DNA of 64,000 nucleotides from Streptomonospora alba (GTDB lineage Bacteria > Actinomycetota > Actinomycetes > Streptosporangiales > Streptosporangiaceae). Below, piece after piece: positions 15,534-26,279 of this stretch (positions within the stretch are counted from its first letter, which is position 1; each line of letters opens with the position of its first letter). The translations under genes were made by a program, and so were the position numbers. The stretch spans positions 1 through 64,000 of the forward strand of contig NZ_JROO01000007.1 of assembly GCF_000826685.1 (NCBI RefSeq), written 5' to 3'. The notes beneath the pieces were generated by a model that saw only the letters and a program-made list of their open reading frames with translations, did not search any database and had not been told where the DNA came from.

Positions 15534-16358
15534 TCAGGTCAGGCGCAGGGGAGCCGGCCCGCCGCCCGGGGTGGGGCCGCCGTTGAGCCAGGTGAGCACC
15601 TCGTCGTGCAGCACCCCGTTGGTGCAGACCAGCGGGCCGCCGTCGGTGAAGTCCTGGCCGCGCAGGTCGGTCGCGCGGCCGCCGGCCTCTTCGAGGATGA
15701 CCGGCAGCGGTGCGGCGTCCCACAGCGACAGCTCCGGCTCGGCGGAGATGTCGACCGAGCCTTCGGCGACCATCACGTGCGACCAGAAGTCGCCGTAGGC
15801 GCGCGTGCGCCACACCGACCGGGTCAGACCGAGGAAGCTGTCCAGGCGCTGCTGGTCCTCCCACTCCGACAGTTCGGAGAACGACAGGGACGCGTCCTCC
15901 AGCGAGGACACCCCCGAAACCGTGCAGCGGGTCGCCTTGGTCAGACTGCGCCCGGACCAGGTGCCGCCTGATCGCGAAGCCCACCAGCGGCGGGTCAGCG
16001 CCGGTGCGGACACGACTCCGACCACCGGGCGGTCGCCTTCGAGCAGCGCGATCAGGGTCGCCCAGACGGGCACTCCGCGCACGTAGTTCTTGGTGCCGTC
16101 GATGGGGTCGAGGACCCAGACCCGGTGGCTGACACCGGTCCTGCCGTACTCCTCGCCCACCACCGCGTCGCGCGGCCGGGCGCGGGAGAGCACCCCGCGC
16201 AGCGTCTCTTCGACGGAACGGTCGGCCTCGGTGACGGGCGTCAGGTCGGGCTTGGTGTCGACTTCGAGGTCGAGCGCTCGGAAATGCTTCAGGGAAATGT
16301 CGTCGGCCGCGTCCGCGAGGACGTGGGCCAGACGCAGATCATCGTCAAAGGACGCCAT
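15534..16358 (-). CDS. hisN: Histidinol-phosphatase HisN-type inositol monophosphatase family protein
   Basis: A 274-residue Mg-dependent phosphatase of the inositol monophosphatase fold. The metal sites are clear: VVGEE (first glutamate), WVLDPIDGTKNYVRG (the DPIDGT signature) and ELSLWDAAPL near the C-terminus (last aspartate). Actinobacterial members of this type dephosphorylate L-histidinol phosphate in histidine synthesis, and the sequence resembles HisN more than SuhB or ImpA, but general inositol phosphatase activity is possible. Start ATG 16358 is preceded at 8 nt by TAGCGT on the minus strand, suggesting little or no leader. It is divergent from a TetR gene. Confidence 0.82.
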   Translation of the reverse strand: MASFDDDLRLAHVLADAADDISLKHFRALDLEVDTKPDLTPVTEADRSVEETLRGVLSRARPRDAVVGEEYGRTGVSHRVWVLDPIDGTKNYVRGVPVWATLIALLEGDRPVVGVVSAPALTRRWWASRSGGTWSGRSLTKATRCTVSGVSSLEDASLSFSELSEWEDQQRLDSFLGLTRSVWRTRAYGDFWSHVMVAEGSVDISAEPELSLWDAAPLPVILEEAGGRATDLRGQDFTDGGPLVCTNGVLHDEVLTWLNGGPTPGGGPAPLRLT

Positions 16359-16449
16359 GGCGGCTTACGCTACCGTTCCGGGCGCCGGTGCGGGCTACCG
16401 GCACCCTGCGGATAGGAGAACTGGGAGACGTTCGTGACAGTATGGCGGC

Positions 16450-17070
16450 ATGGGCCAGGCGAGTGAGCAGCCGACCCCCCGCAGCGAGGCGGCGGGCACG
16501 CGGACACGCCTGCTCGACGCGGCATACGTCGAGGTCGTGGGCGGTCGGTGGGCGCGGATGCGCATGGCCGACATCGCCGCGAGCGCGGGAGTGTCGCGCC
16601 AGACGCTCTACAACGAGTTCGGCGCCAAGGAAGGGCTGCTGCAGGCGGTCGTCGTGCGCGAGGCGGGACGGTTCCTCGACGCGGTGATGGACATCCTCGC
16701 CGGATCCGCCGGCGACCCCGCGGACGCGGTGGGCGAGGCGGCGCGCTGGACCCTGGCGGCCTCGGCCGAGGACCCGCTGCTGGGAGCGATCATCACCGGC
16801 GACTCCGAATTGCTGCCGGTGCTCACCACGCGGGCCGAGCCGCTCTACGTCGAGCTGGGCTCGCGGATGACGCAGTACCTGCACGAGCGCCTGCCCGACA
16901 TCGGCGCCGAGCGGGCCGAGGCGGTGGCCGAGGTGGCGCTGCGGCTCACCCTGTCCTACGTGCTGCTGCCCACCGCTTCGGACAAGGCCGCCCAGCGGGT
17001 CCAGCTCGCGGTGCGCAGCATGGTGGAGGCCTCGCGGGATTCCGCGCGCACCCGCGCGCCGGGGCCCTGA
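16450..17070 (+). CDS. TetR family transcriptional regulator
   Basis: A 206-residue TetR-type repressor. The N-terminal helix-turn-helix covers about residues 17-62 with MADIAASAGVSRQTLYNEFGAKEGLL, a near-consensus TetR recognition helix. The C-terminal ligand domain (about 65-190) is helical, with LTLSYVLLPTASD. The ligand is not deducible. The neighbouring hisN promoter is divergent, and TetR proteins commonly control a divergent gene, but I found no clear palindrome in the 91-bp gap. The start lacks a Shine-Dalgarno and has only a poor -10-like CAGTAT 6 nt upstream. Confidence 0.88.
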   Translation: MGQASEQPTPRSEAAGTRTRLLDAAYVEVVGGRWARMRMADIAASAGVSRQTLYNEFGAKEGLLQAVVVREAGRFLDAVMDILAGSAGDPADAVGEAARWTLAASAEDPLLGAIITGDSELLPVLTTRAEPLYVELGSRMTQYLHERLPDIGAERAEAVAEVALRLTLSYVLLPTASDKAAQRVQLAVRSMVEASRDSARTRAPGP

Positions 17071-17182
17071 CCGCCCGATCGGACCGCCGCTCCAGGCCGA
17101 CGGCGAGGTCGAGGGGCTGTATCGCACCCCGGTGGAGGAACGGGGGCGTCGGCCGCGTTTCCGACGTCCCCGAACACCGCGG

Positions 17183-18175
17183 CTAGTGCCGCTCTTCCTC
17201 GGCGTCGCGGCTGCTCAGCAGGCGGCGCAGGGAGTCGACGCGCTCGGGCGCCAGCCGGCCCCGGGCCACTCCGGTGTCCAGGGCGCAGCCGGGGGTGTCG
17301 ACGGCGTGCGGGCAGCCGGGCGGGCACTCGGCCACCTCGTCGGCGAGGTCGGGGAATCCGGCCACGACGTCGTCGGGGCTGACATGGGCGAGCCCGAAGC
17401 TGCGCACGCCCGGGGTGTCGATGATCCAGCCGCCTTCGAACGGCAGCGCCACGGCAGAGGTCGAGGTGTGCCTGCCGCGCCGGGTGACGGGGTTGACGTG
17501 GCCGACCGAGCGTCCGGCCTCGGGATCGAGCAGGTTCACGAGCGTCGACTTGCCCACGCCGGAGTAGCCCACCAGGACGCTGATCCGGCCGGCCAGGCGC
17601 TCGCGCAGTGCGCTCAGGTCGCCGGTGCTGCTGGTGACCACGTGGGGCAGGTCGAGCCCGCCGTAGGTGCGCAGCAGGCCGCCGGGGTCGGCCAGGTCGG
17701 CCTTGGTCAGGCACAGCAGCGGTTCCAGCCCGGCGTCGAAGGCGGCCACCAGGCAGCGGTCGACGAAGCGCGGCCGGGGCTCGGGGTCGGCCAGGGAGCA
17801 GACGATGGCCAACTGGTCGGCGTTGGCGACGACGACCCGCTCGACGGGGTCGGTGTCGTCTGCGGTGCGGCGCAGCACCGAGGAGCGCTCTTCGACGCGC
17901 ACCACCCGCGCCAGCGTGCCGGGTTCGCCCGACAGGTCGCCGACCAGCCCGACGCGGTCGCCGACCACGATGCTGCCGCGGCCCAGCTCACGGGCCTTCA
18001 TCGCCACCACGGGGCGGTCCTCGATCAGGCAGCTGTAACGGCCGCGGTCGACGGCGGTGACGAAGCCTTGCCGGGCGTTCTCGTGCTTGGGGCGGTTCCG
18101 GGTGCGCGGGCGCGAGCCGCCGCGCGCGCGGACGGGAACGTCGTCCTCGCCCAGTTCGCGCCGCCCGCCCCTCAT
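17183..18175 (-). CDS. rsgA: Ribosome small subunit-dependent GTPase A
   Basis: A 330-residue circularly permuted GTPase that assists late 30S maturation. An N-terminal OB-fold (about 35-95) precedes the GTPase with permuted motif order: G4 CLTKADL, G1 [10 protein letters not shown] and G3 [12 protein letters not shown]-terminal zinc module has CPPGCPH and a later cysteine (TPGCAL). The first 30 residues are Arg/Lys-rich. ATG 18175 overlaps the TGA of aroA (ATGA), so translation is coupled. aroA-rsgA adjacency is conserved in actinobacteria. Confidence 0.95.
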   Translation of the reverse strand: MRGGRRELGEDDVPVRARGGSRPRTRNRPKHENARQGFVTAVDRGRYSCLIEDRPVVAMKARELGRGSIVVGDRVGLVGDLSGEPGTLARVVRVEERSSVLRRTADDTDPVERVVVANADQLAIVCSLADPEPRPRFVDRCLVAAFDAGLEPLLCLTKADLADPGGLLRTYGGLDLPHVVTSSTGDLSALRERLAGRISVLVGYSGVGKSTLVNLLDPEAGRSVGHVNPVTRRGRHTSTSAVALPFEGGWIIDTPGVRSFGLAHVSPDDVVAGFPDLADEVAECPPGCPHAVDTPGCALDTGVARGRLAPERVDSLRRLLSSRDAEEERH

Positions 18176-19446
18176 CGCGTCACCTCGGCCCACAGCTCGG
18201 GGAATCCGGGCAGCGTCTTGGCCGTCGTGGCGATGTTCTCCACCTCCACTCCGTCCACCGCGAGGCCGATCACCGCGCCGGAGGTGGCCATCCGGTGGTC
18301 GTCGTAGCTGTGGAACACACCTGCGTGCAGCGGTCGCGGACGCACCGAGAGCCCGTCGGGCAGTTCCTCGGCGTCGCCGCCGAGCGCGTTGATCTCGCGT
18401 ACCAGCGCCGCGATCCTGTCGGTCTCGTGGCGGCGCAGATGGGCGATGCCGGTCAGTCGCGAAGGGGTGGAGGCCAATGCGGCCACGGCGGCGATCGTGG
18501 GGGTCAGTTCGCCGACTTCGCGCAGGTCGGCTGTGATGCCGCGGATCTCTCCGGTGCCGTGCAGGGTCAGACCGTCGGGGCCGACGGCGACGTCGCCGCC
18601 CATCCGGGAGAACAGGTCTCGCAGCGTGTCGCCGGGCTGAGTGGTGTGCTCGGGCCACCCCGGAACCGTCACGCGGCCGCCGGCGACCAGCGCCGCGGCG
18701 AGGAACGGTGCGGCGTTGGAGAGGTCGGGCTCGACGGTGATCTCGCCGGTCTTGACCGGCCCCGGCACCACCCGCCACACGTCGGGCTCGGAGGTGTCGA
18801 CGGAGACGCCGGCGGCGCGGAGCATCTCCACGGTCATGTCGAGGTGGGGCCGTGAGGGCACGGGGGGTCCGTCGTGGCGGATCTCGACCCCCTGCTCGAA
18901 GCGGGCCCCGCTGAGCAGCAGTGCCGAGACGAACTGGGAGGAGCCCGAGGCGTCCAGACCCACGGCGCCGCCGGGCAGCCGGCCCGTTCCGCGGATGAGC
19001 AGCGGCAGCGCACCGCGGCTGCCGTCGTCGATGTCGGCGCCCAGGGCCCGCAGCGCTTCCAGCAGCGGGCCGACCGGGCGCTCGCGCGCCCGCGGGTCGC
19101 CGTCGAAGGCCACCTCGCCCTCGGCCAGGGCGGCCAGCGGTGGCAGGAAGCGCATGACCGTGCCCGCGTTGCCGACGTCCACGTGTGCGGGCCCGTGCGG
19201 CCGCGCGGGCGCGACCTCCCAGTCGGCGCCGGCATCGGCCACCCCGATGCCCAGCGAACGCAGCGCGGCGGCCATGAGGTCGGTGTCACGGCTGCGCAGC
19301 GGGCGGCGCACCATGCCGGGAGTCTCCGACAGCGCCGCCAGGACGAGCGCGCGGTTGGTCATCGACTTCGAGCCCGGAAGCTCGACCGTGGCGTCCACGG
19401 GCGTGCGGGCGGTCGGTGCTGGCCAGTGCTGCGCGGATCGGGGCAT
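18172..19446 (-). CDS. aroA: 3-phosphoshikimate 1-carboxyvinyltransferase (EPSP synthase)
   Basis: A 424-residue EPSP synthase, transferring enolpyruvyl from phosphoenolpyruvate to shikimate 3-phosphate in aromatic amino acid synthesis. Conserved motifs are [17 protein letters not shown] (substrate lysine and serine), [16 protein letters not shown], the [11 protein letters not shown] region, [18 protein letters not shown], and [13 protein letters not shown] near the C-terminus. Length fits the family. A TAACCT box lies 6 nt before the ATG on the minus strand. It is the first gene of an aroA-rsgA operon. Confidence 0.96.
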   Translation of the reverse strand: MPRSAQHWPAPTARTPVDATVELPGSKSMTNRALVLAALSETPGMVRRPLRSRDTDLMAAALRSLGIGVADAGADWEVAPARPHGPAHVDVGNAGTVMRFLPPLAALAEGEVAFDGDPRARERPVGPLLEALRALGADIDDGSRGALPLLIRGTGRLPGGAVGLDASGSSQFVSALLLSGARFEQGVEIRHDGPPVPSRPHLDMTVEMLRAAGVSVDTSEPDVWRVVPGPVKTGEITVEPDLSNAAPFLAAALVAGGRVTVPGWPEHTTQPGDTLRDLFSRMGGDVAVGPDGLTLHGTGEIRGITADLREVGELTPTIAAVAALASTPSRLTGIAHLRRHETDRIAALVREINALGGDAEELPDGLSVRPRPLHAGVFHSYDDHRMATSGAVIGLAVDGVEVENIATTAKTLPGFPELWAEVTR

Positions 19447-19452
19447 GCCCCA

Positions 19453-19458
19453 AGGTTA
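19453..19458 (-). promoter_or_regulatory. -10 box (TAACCT) of aroA, leaderless
   Basis: On the minus strand TAACCT is followed by 6 nt and the aroA ATG at 19446. No ribosome binding site is present. Confidence 0.55.
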
Positions 19459-19596
19459 ACCGGCGGGCGCGGACGCCGGCATCGACCGCGGCGCGCCGGT
19501 GGGGGAGGCTGGGAAGGGGCGGCGGCGCCCGCCCGGCCGCGGAGCGCGGCAGGCCGGGGGAAGCAGTGCACGGCATCCCGGGAAGGGGAGGCTCAG

Positions 19597-20082
19597 ATGG
19601 CCGACAAGGTCCACCACTACCGAGTCGACGTCCGATGGACCGGCAACACCGGCTCGGGCACCGGCGGCGGCTACCGCGGCTTCGAGCGCGCGCACGACGT
19701 CGAGGCCGAGGGCAGGCCCGTGCTCAAGGGCTCGGCCGACTCGGCCTTCCGCGGCGACCCCGGGAGGTGGAATCCCGAGGATCTGCTCGTCAGCGCACTC
19801 AGCGAATGCCACATGCTGTCCTACCTCTCGCTGGCGGCGGCGGCGCAGATCGACGTCGTCGCCTACACCGACACCGCCACCGGCACCATGACCACCCACC
19901 GCGACGCCTCCGGGGAGTTCGACGAGGTTGTGCTGCACCCGGTGGTCACCGTCGCCGAGGAGGGCATGGTCGCCACCGCCCGGCAGCTGCACGAGAAGGC
20001 GCACGGGAAGTGCTTCATCGCGCGGTCGGTGAACTTCCCCGTCCGCAACGAGCCCGAGATCCGGGTGGCGGGCGGGGAGTGA
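19597..20082 (+). CDS. OsmC family peroxiredoxin-like protein
   Basis: A 161-residue OsmC/Ohr-fold protein. The first reactive cysteine is in LSECHMLSYL (about residue 72) and the second in HGKCFIARSVN (about 139), the expected pair for thiol-dependent reduction of organic hydroperoxides. The sequence fits the OsmC subgroup rather than Ohr. It is cytoplasmic and probably protects against peroxides. ATG 19597 follows GGGGAGG. It is transcribed divergently from aroA, with about 150 bp between. Confidence 0.88.
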   Translation: MADKVHHYRVDVRWTGNTGSGTGGGYRGFERAHDVEAEGRPVLKGSADSAFRGDPGRWNPEDLLVSALSECHMLSYLSLAAAAQIDVVAYTDTATGTMTTHRDASGEFDEVVLHPVVTVAEEGMVATARQLHEKAHGKCFIARSVNFPVRNEPEIRVAGGE

Positions 20083-20146
20083 GCCGGGCGGGTGTGTCGG
20101 CCCCTGCCGGGGGAGACGGGCGCTGCTCTTTGTCACCGCCCCCGGC

Positions 20147-20152
20147 TAGGCT
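20147..20152 (+). promoter_or_regulatory. -10 box (TAGGCT) of the SRAP gene, leaderless
   Basis: TAGGCT, then 7 nt, then the ATG at 20160. No Shine-Dalgarno precedes the start. Confidence 0.55.
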
Positions 20153-20159
20153 TGCCCTC

Positions 20160-21047
20160 ATGTGCGGTCGATACGCCCAAGCCCGTAACCAGCACGAGCT
20201 CCAGCTCGCGTTCGACTTCCCCGAGGCCGACGAAACCGCGGCCCCGGCCGACGGCGCCGCCGATCCCCGCGCCCGGCCGCCGCTGGAGGAGCTGGCGCCC
20301 GACTACAACGTCGCACCGGGCAAGAACGTCTACACCGTGCTGGGCACGCCTCCGGGAGAAGCCGCGGCCGACGGCGGCGGGTACCGGGGACCGCGCACGC
20401 TGGGGACCATGCGCTGGGGACTCGTGCCCTCGTGGGCGAAGGACCCCAACGTCGGCTACAAGATGATCAACGCGCGCAGCGAAACCGTCGCCGAGAAGCC
20501 CGCCTACCGCAGCGCCTTCGCCCGCCGCCGCTGCCTCATCCCCGCCGACGTCTACTACGAGTGGCAGCTGCTGCCCGAGGACCGGCCGGGCGAGGCCGAG
20601 GCCGGCACGTCTCCGGTGACCGATTCCGGCCACCAGCGGCGCAAGGCCAAGTCCCGCAAACAGCCCTACGCCGTCGGCTACGCCGACGGATCGCCGCTGG
20701 CCTTCGCCGGGCTCTTCGAACGCCGGCGCGACCCCGAGAGCCAGGGAGACGACCCCGCGGCGTGGCTGTGGAGCTGCACCATCGTCACCACCCAGGCCGC
20801 GCCCGAGCTGAGCGCCATCCACGAGCGCATGCCCGTGGTGGTCCCGCCGCAGCTGTGGGAGGTCTGGCTCGACCCGGCCTCCGGCCCCGACGAACTGCAC
20901 CACGCCCTGTCGGCCACGCCGGCGGGCGACTTCTCCGTCACCCCGGTGAGCACCGCCGTGAACAGCGTCCGCAACAACGGCCCCGAGCTGCTCCGTCCCG
21001 CCGAGGCCCCGGGGCTCCCCGGTGCCGAGAGCGCCACACTGTTCTGA
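20160..21047 (+). CDS. SOS response-associated peptidase (SRAP/YedK/HMCES family)
   Basis: A 295-residue SRAP protein, the family that forms a covalent thiazolidine crosslink with abasic sites in single-stranded DNA. The catalytic cysteine is residue 2 (MCGRY), exposed after Met removal. Further family blocks are YNVAPG, RWGLVPSWAKD, INARSET, RRCLIPADVYYEW and the conserved histidine in IHERMPVVV. Two Gly/Ala/Pro- and Arg/Lys-rich inserts (about 27-42 and 145-175) make it longer than the E. coli protein. The start is leaderless-type. Mycobacteria also have it close to aroA. Confidence 0.92.
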   Translation: MCGRYAQARNQHELQLAFDFPEADETAAPADGAADPRARPPLEELAPDYNVAPGKNVYTVLGTPPGEAAADGGGYRGPRTLGTMRWGLVPSWAKDPNVGYKMINARSETVAEKPAYRSAFARRRCLIPADVYYEWQLLPEDRPGEAEAGTSPVTDSGHQRRKAKSRKQPYAVGYADGSPLAFAGLFERRRDPESQGDDPAAWLWSCTIVTTQAAPELSAIHERMPVVVPPQLWEVWLDPASGPDELHHALSATPAGDFSVTPVSTAVNSVRNNGPELLRPAEAPGLPGAESATLF

Positions 21048-21282
21048 CACGGGCCCTGCGGCCGCGCGCGAGCACACTCCGCATCCGCCTCCCGATTCCG
21101 CCGCCGCTCTGGAAGCCGCCCGCAGCCCGCGGGTAGGGTGGCCCCGATCACTCGATCACCGCCGACCGGACGCGGTCGGCGGCGCACCGTGACGACGGTG
21201 CGACAGCCGATTCGACACCGACTGCACTACACGGGCCGCGGGGCCGACAGCGCCCCGGCGGCGAGCCGACACCATCACAAAC

Positions 21283-23062
<1,780 letters not shown>

Positions 23063-23065
23063 AGG

Positions 23066-23095
23066 CGCGGGGGCCGGGCGCGCCCGGCCCCCGCG
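23066..23095 (+). terminator. thiC terminator, perfect 30-bp palindrome
   Basis: The perfect 15-bp inverted repeat 23066-23080/23081-23095 begins 3 nt after the thiC stop. There is no T-run, typical of GC-rich hosts. A further hairpin at about 23214-23253 lies before the convergent methyltransferase stop. Nothing coding is seen in this gap. Confidence 0.65.
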
Positions 23096-23276
23096 GACGG
23101 CCCGCCCTCCTCGACGGGAGGGGAAGGAACCCCCGGGCACCGCCTGGGGATCGTCACCATAGAAGGCTGCGGCCAGGGGCCCAGCTCGCCTGGCGAGCGG
23201 GCCCGCCCGTCTCCCACCACTCGCCCCCGCTGCCTGCGGGGGCGGGTGGTTGCGGTCGCTCGCCGGATACGGGCTT

Positions 23277-24158
23277 TCAGCGCGGCTTCGGCAGGGCATC
23301 CATGGCGGGCTTGCGCGCGCTGGCGAGCAGGTGCACGCCCACGTTGTCGTCGGACTCCGCGGCCCGCAACTCCATCTCGACCAGCCGCCCCAGCGCCTGG
23401 GAATCCCGCGCGAGCATCAACTCCACGGTCGAAGCCGAGAGCACGGTGCGCGGTCGGACCCATTCGAGCTCCAGGCCGACGTCGGCGACGACCTCGGCGA
23501 CCTGTTCGGCGGTGAAGCACCGGGTGATCGAGCCGTCGGGCCAGGGAACCAGCAGCACGTCGGCGCTGGGGGCCGAGCTCAGCTCCGGCCAGCAGTCCTG
23601 CTCCGCCAGCAGGGCCATGCCCAGCACGACCGAGTCCACGCACAGCAGCACCTGGCCGCCCGGTCGCAGCACGCGCGCGATCTCGCCCAGTGACGCCTCG
23701 GTGGCCAGGTGGCGCGACAGCACGCGGTTGTCGGCGACCACGCAGTCGAAGGCCCCGGAGGCGAAGCCCGACAGGAACGTGGTGTCGCCGATGACGGGGT
23801 GCAGCCGTCCGGGCGATCGGCGTCGCGCGGCGGGGACGTGGCCGTTGACCAGGGTGAGCTGCCGGCGCGGGCGCAACTCGGTCGACGGCAGCAGGGTGAC
23901 CACGTCGTGTCCGTCGGCCACCGCGCGCGGGGCGCCGCGGAAGTCGGGTCCGGACAGGTCGAGGATGCGCCCGGGCTCCTCGGGGAGCCACCGGGCGAGC
24001 TGAGCGTCCGCCACCGCCCAGTAGAACCGCCAGTAGGCGGACAGGGAGTCGCTGGTCGCGAAGTGCGCGGACGCCGAACGTGCCGTGCGGGGCTCAGACA
24101 CGGTTTCGGCGTCGTGGTCCGGCGGGCGGGAGGACGCGGAGTTGGAGGACGGTGGCAC
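23277..24158 (-). CDS. Class I SAM-dependent methyltransferase
   Basis: A 293-residue methyltransferase of unknown substrate. The Rossmann SAM-binding start is GRILDLSGPDFRGAP (about 63-77), followed by FDCVVADNRVLSRH, RVLRPGGQVLLCVD (motif for strand 4-5) and HLLASARKP at the end. The first glycine-rich loop is unusual (DLSGPDF instead of DxGxGxG). The N-terminal 45 residues are Ser/Pro-rich and look disordered. GTG 24158 has GAGGAG 6 nt upstream. It is divergent from sigR; the two promoters share 246 bp. Confidence 0.83.
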   Translation of the reverse strand: MPPSSNSASSRPPDHDAETVSEPRTARSASAHFATSDSLSAYWRFYWAVADAQLARWLPEEPGRILDLSGPDFRGAPRAVADGHDVVTLLPSTELRPRRQLTLVNGHVPAARRRSPGRLHPVIGDTTFLSGFASGAFDCVVADNRVLSRHLATEASLGEIARVLRPGGQVLLCVDSVVLGMALLAEQDCWPELSSAPSADVLLVPWPDGSITRCFTAEQVAEVVADVGLELEWVRPRTVLSASTVELMLARDSQALGRLVEMELRAAESDDNVGVHLLASARKPAMDALPKPR

Positions 24159-24274
24159 GCATGCTCCTCTCCCACGTCTTTGTCGGTGGTTTTACCCCCA
24201 CTGTGGCACGGGTCACCCCCCGCGGGTGCGCCGAAAGCAGCGGTTCCGTGCAGTGCGTGATCGGACCTCCCGGC

Positions 24275-24300
24275 GGAATCAGCAAGGGGGACCGGTTGTT
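24275..24300 (+). promoter_or_regulatory. SigmaR-type autoregulatory promoter of sigR
   Basis: GGAAT (24275-24279), an 18-bp spacer and GTT (24298-24300) give the consensus recognised by sigmaR/sigmaH of actinobacteria. It lies about 105 bp upstream of the first sigR start codon. This matches the known thiol-oxidative-stress feedback loop: released sigmaR transcribes its own gene. Confidence 0.85.
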
Positions 24301-24404
24301 GGCACCTACATCACTACCCGGCAGGTCAGGTCCGGAACACGCCGCGGCGGGATCCGGACAGCGCTGGAGATCGGGACGAGCACGAGGAGAGTAAAGGCAG
24401 GTCA

Positions 24405-25187
24405 ATGCCTACTGCTACCGCTGAGTTCGTTGAAGCTCGCGCGGGCGATTGGCCGCCCGGCGATGTGCCCTCCGGCGGTGCGGCGTCGTATCGTGAGGCT
24501 ACGGTTGCCCCACGGGAGGCCAGCACAAGGAGGCAGGCGGGCTTGAATCAGAGCCAGGAGACACTCGACGAGCAGTCGGCTCGGTTCGAGCGGGACGTGC
24601 TCCCGTACTTGGACCAGCTTTATTCGGCGGCGTTGCGCATGACCCGCAACCCCTCCGATGCCGAGGATCTCGTCCAGGAGACGTTCGCGAAGGCGTTCGG
24701 TTCGTTCCACCAGTTCAAGCAGGGAACGAACCTCAAGGCCTGGCTGTATCGGATCCTCACCAACACGTTCATCAACTCCTACCGCAAGAAGCAGCGCGAG
24801 CCCAAGCAGGCGGGTACCGAGGACGTCGAAGACTGGCAGCTCGCCCAGGCCGCGGCACACTCCTCGTCCGGGCTGAAGTCGGCCGAGGCGGAGGCGCTGG
24901 AGCACCTGCCCGACACCGACGTCAAGCGCGCCTTGCAGGACCTGCCCGAGGACTTCCGCATAGCCGTCTATCTCGCCGATGTCGAGGGCTTCGCCTACAA
25001 GGAGGTCGCCGAGATCATGGAGACCCCGATAGGCACGGTGATGTCTCGGCTGCACCGCGGCAGGCGGCAGCTGCGCTCGATGCTGGAGGACTACGCGCAG
25101 GAGCGCGGCATCCTGGAATCGGCGGACGGCGAGGGCATCGCGGTACAGGCGTCCAACAGCGGGTCGAGTCGGAGGGACCAGCGATGA
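24405..25187 (+). CDS. sigR: RNA polymerase ECF sigma factor SigR (SigH), dual-start
   Basis: A 260-residue reading frame for the thiol-oxidative stress sigma factor. Region 2 carries [38 protein letters not shown] and [21 protein letters not shown]; region 4 carries [41 protein letters not shown]. The core begins at about residue 50; TTG at 24543 (codon 47) has AAGGAGG before it and would give a 214-residue form. ATG 24405 gives a form with a 46-residue extension. In Streptomyces the same arrangement makes stable sigmaR and an unstable longer sigmaR-prime from the sigmaR-dependent promoter. The stop overlaps rsrA (ATGA). Confidence 0.95.
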   Translation: MPTATAEFVEARAGDWPPGDVPSGGAASYREATVAPREASTRRQAGLNQSQETLDEQSARFERDVLPYLDQLYSAALRMTRNPSDAEDLVQETFAKAFGSFHQFKQGTNLKAWLYRILTNTFINSYRKKQREPKQAGTEDVEDWQLAQAAAHSSSGLKSAEAEALEHLPDTDVKRALQDLPEDFRIAVYLADVEGFAYKEVAEIMETPIGTVMSRLHRGRRQLRSMLEDYAQERGILESADGEGIAVQASNSGSSRRDQR

Positions 25188-25471
25188 GCTGCGGAGGAGA
25201 GCACGCTACCCCGTGTAGTGAGGTGCTGGCGAAGGTCTACTCCTACATCGACGGGGAGCTCGAAGAGGGCAACTGCGCCGATATCCGCGCCCACCTCGAC
25301 GAGTGCGGCCCCTGCCTGGCGGAGTACGGCCTGGAGGAGGTCGTCAAGAAGCTGGTGGCCAAGCACTGCGGTGCCGATCCGGTACCGGGCGACCTGCGAT
25401 CCAAGGTGCTGCACCGGCTTGAGGCGGCCCGCGCCGACCTGCAGGTGCGTGAAGGCGCGGAGGCCGAGTAG
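25184..25471 (+). CDS. rsrA: Anti-sigma factor RsrA (zinc-binding, redox-sensing)
   Basis: A 95-residue ZAS-family anti-sigma factor that holds SigR inactive under reducing conditions. The zinc motif is HLDECGPC (H37xxxC41xxC44) with the upstream cysteine C11, the trigger set in Streptomyces RsrA, plus a cysteine in GNCAD and another in KHCGAD. Oxidation to a disulfide expels zinc and frees the sigma factor. The ATG overlaps the sigR TGA, so the two are made in balanced amounts. It has no membrane segment and is cytosolic. Confidence 0.95.
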   Translation: MSCGGEHATPCSEVLAKVYSYIDGELEEGNCADIRAHLDECGPCLAEYGLEEVVKKLVAKHCGADPVPGDLRSKVLHRLEAARADLQVREGAEAE

Positions 25472-26170
25472 GCCCCGCGGACCGGGGCGCGGGCGCCCGG
25501 CAGCCCGCGGAACCCGACAACGCGGTCGAAATTCGGAGAAGTTCGGTGAACATCGGCGAACACGTCGTGTATTCATGAAAGACCGCATAATCAGTTGATT
25601 CGTGAGGATTCCGGCGGCCGTGGAAACGGTCGTCGGTTCTTTCGTTCCGCAGGGCACCGGCGATAACGGTCGTCCGGGAACCGGGGGCGAGGGACTGCGC
25701 CCCGGGTTTCGGACGGCCGGTGCTCCTGGGCGTGCGGACGGGGTGCGCCGACACGCCCGGATCCTCGTGTCTTCAGGTCAAAAAAAGGTCGCATTCTGTT
25801 GTAGACGATATACGGAATTCGGTGCACGTTCGATGACAGTGCGTGATCGCTCGTGGTGAGAAGCGGGCTTCAGTGGCCGGAGACCTCTGGTTGTGCGGCT
25901 CGAATCAGCGTGGGGGCTCGGCGTTCACATGATTTCAGAGAGTAACCGGAGTGACTACGAGTCAACTTAGAAATTCCGTAATCCGAAAAACAAGTGTCGG
26001 CGGCGGGAGGCGCGGCTCCGGCGCATCCGGTCACTGAAATACGAGCCTCCGCGGAGCCCGTTAAACTGGCCGCCATATCCACCGTATTGGGTAATTCGTA
26101 CGGCGCACCCGGGGGTTCCCGCTCACAGGGGGCAGGAGGGGTGCGCGGACCGGAAAACAGGGGGGCTGCC
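25472..26170 (+). other. Long regulatory gap between rsrA and the HD-GYP operon
   Basis: About 700 bp with lower GC and several AT-rich patches (GAAATTC, a run of seven A at about 25779-25785, GATATACGG, CGTAATCCG). An imperfect hairpin spans about 25671-25714 and may end the sigR-rsrA transcript; shorter inverted repeats are near 25729-25759. GATATAC (about 25807) could be a -10. No ORF here has convincing codon statistics; a 139-codon minus-strand ORF (25870-26289) is rejected. Such a long gap is unusual in this compact window. Confidence 0.5.
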
Positions 26171-26269
26171 GTGGGTTGGCTCATTTCCGCAATGGTGCAC
26201 CAGTCAATCGTGGCGACCGGGATGGCCACAGGGATGCTGGCCTGCGCGAACGGGTGGTGCTGGTGGTAG
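26171..26269 (+). CDS. 32-codon hydrophobic micro-ORF ending in CANGWCWW
   Basis: GTG 26171 has AGGGGGG at 26159-26165, spaced 5 nt. The 32 residues are hydrophobic and Met/Ala/Gly-rich, then end with CANGWCWW (four Trp in all, two Cys). 27 of 32 codons end in G or C, consistent with coding. The stop is 10 nt before the ATG of the HD-GYP gene, so the two are probably on one message and perhaps coupled. A shorter start at ATG 26192 is possible. I do not recognise it. It could be a small membrane peptide, a peptide precursor, or a Trp/Cys-sensitive leader peptide; the sequence cannot decide. Confidence 0.5.
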   Translation: MGWLISAMVHQSIVATGMATGMLACANGWCWW

Positions 26270-26279
26270 AACGGAATCG

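Noticed and set aside
23066-23253. Large palindromes considered as transposon ends
   Set aside because: They lie exactly at gene ends (thiC and the methyltransferase), with no transposase or target duplications; terminators explain them.
25813-25840. A second GGAAT sigmaR-like element upstream of the HD-GYP genes
   Set aside because: GGAAT occurs at about 25813 but no GTT stands 18-19 bp downstream; the match is not better than chance.
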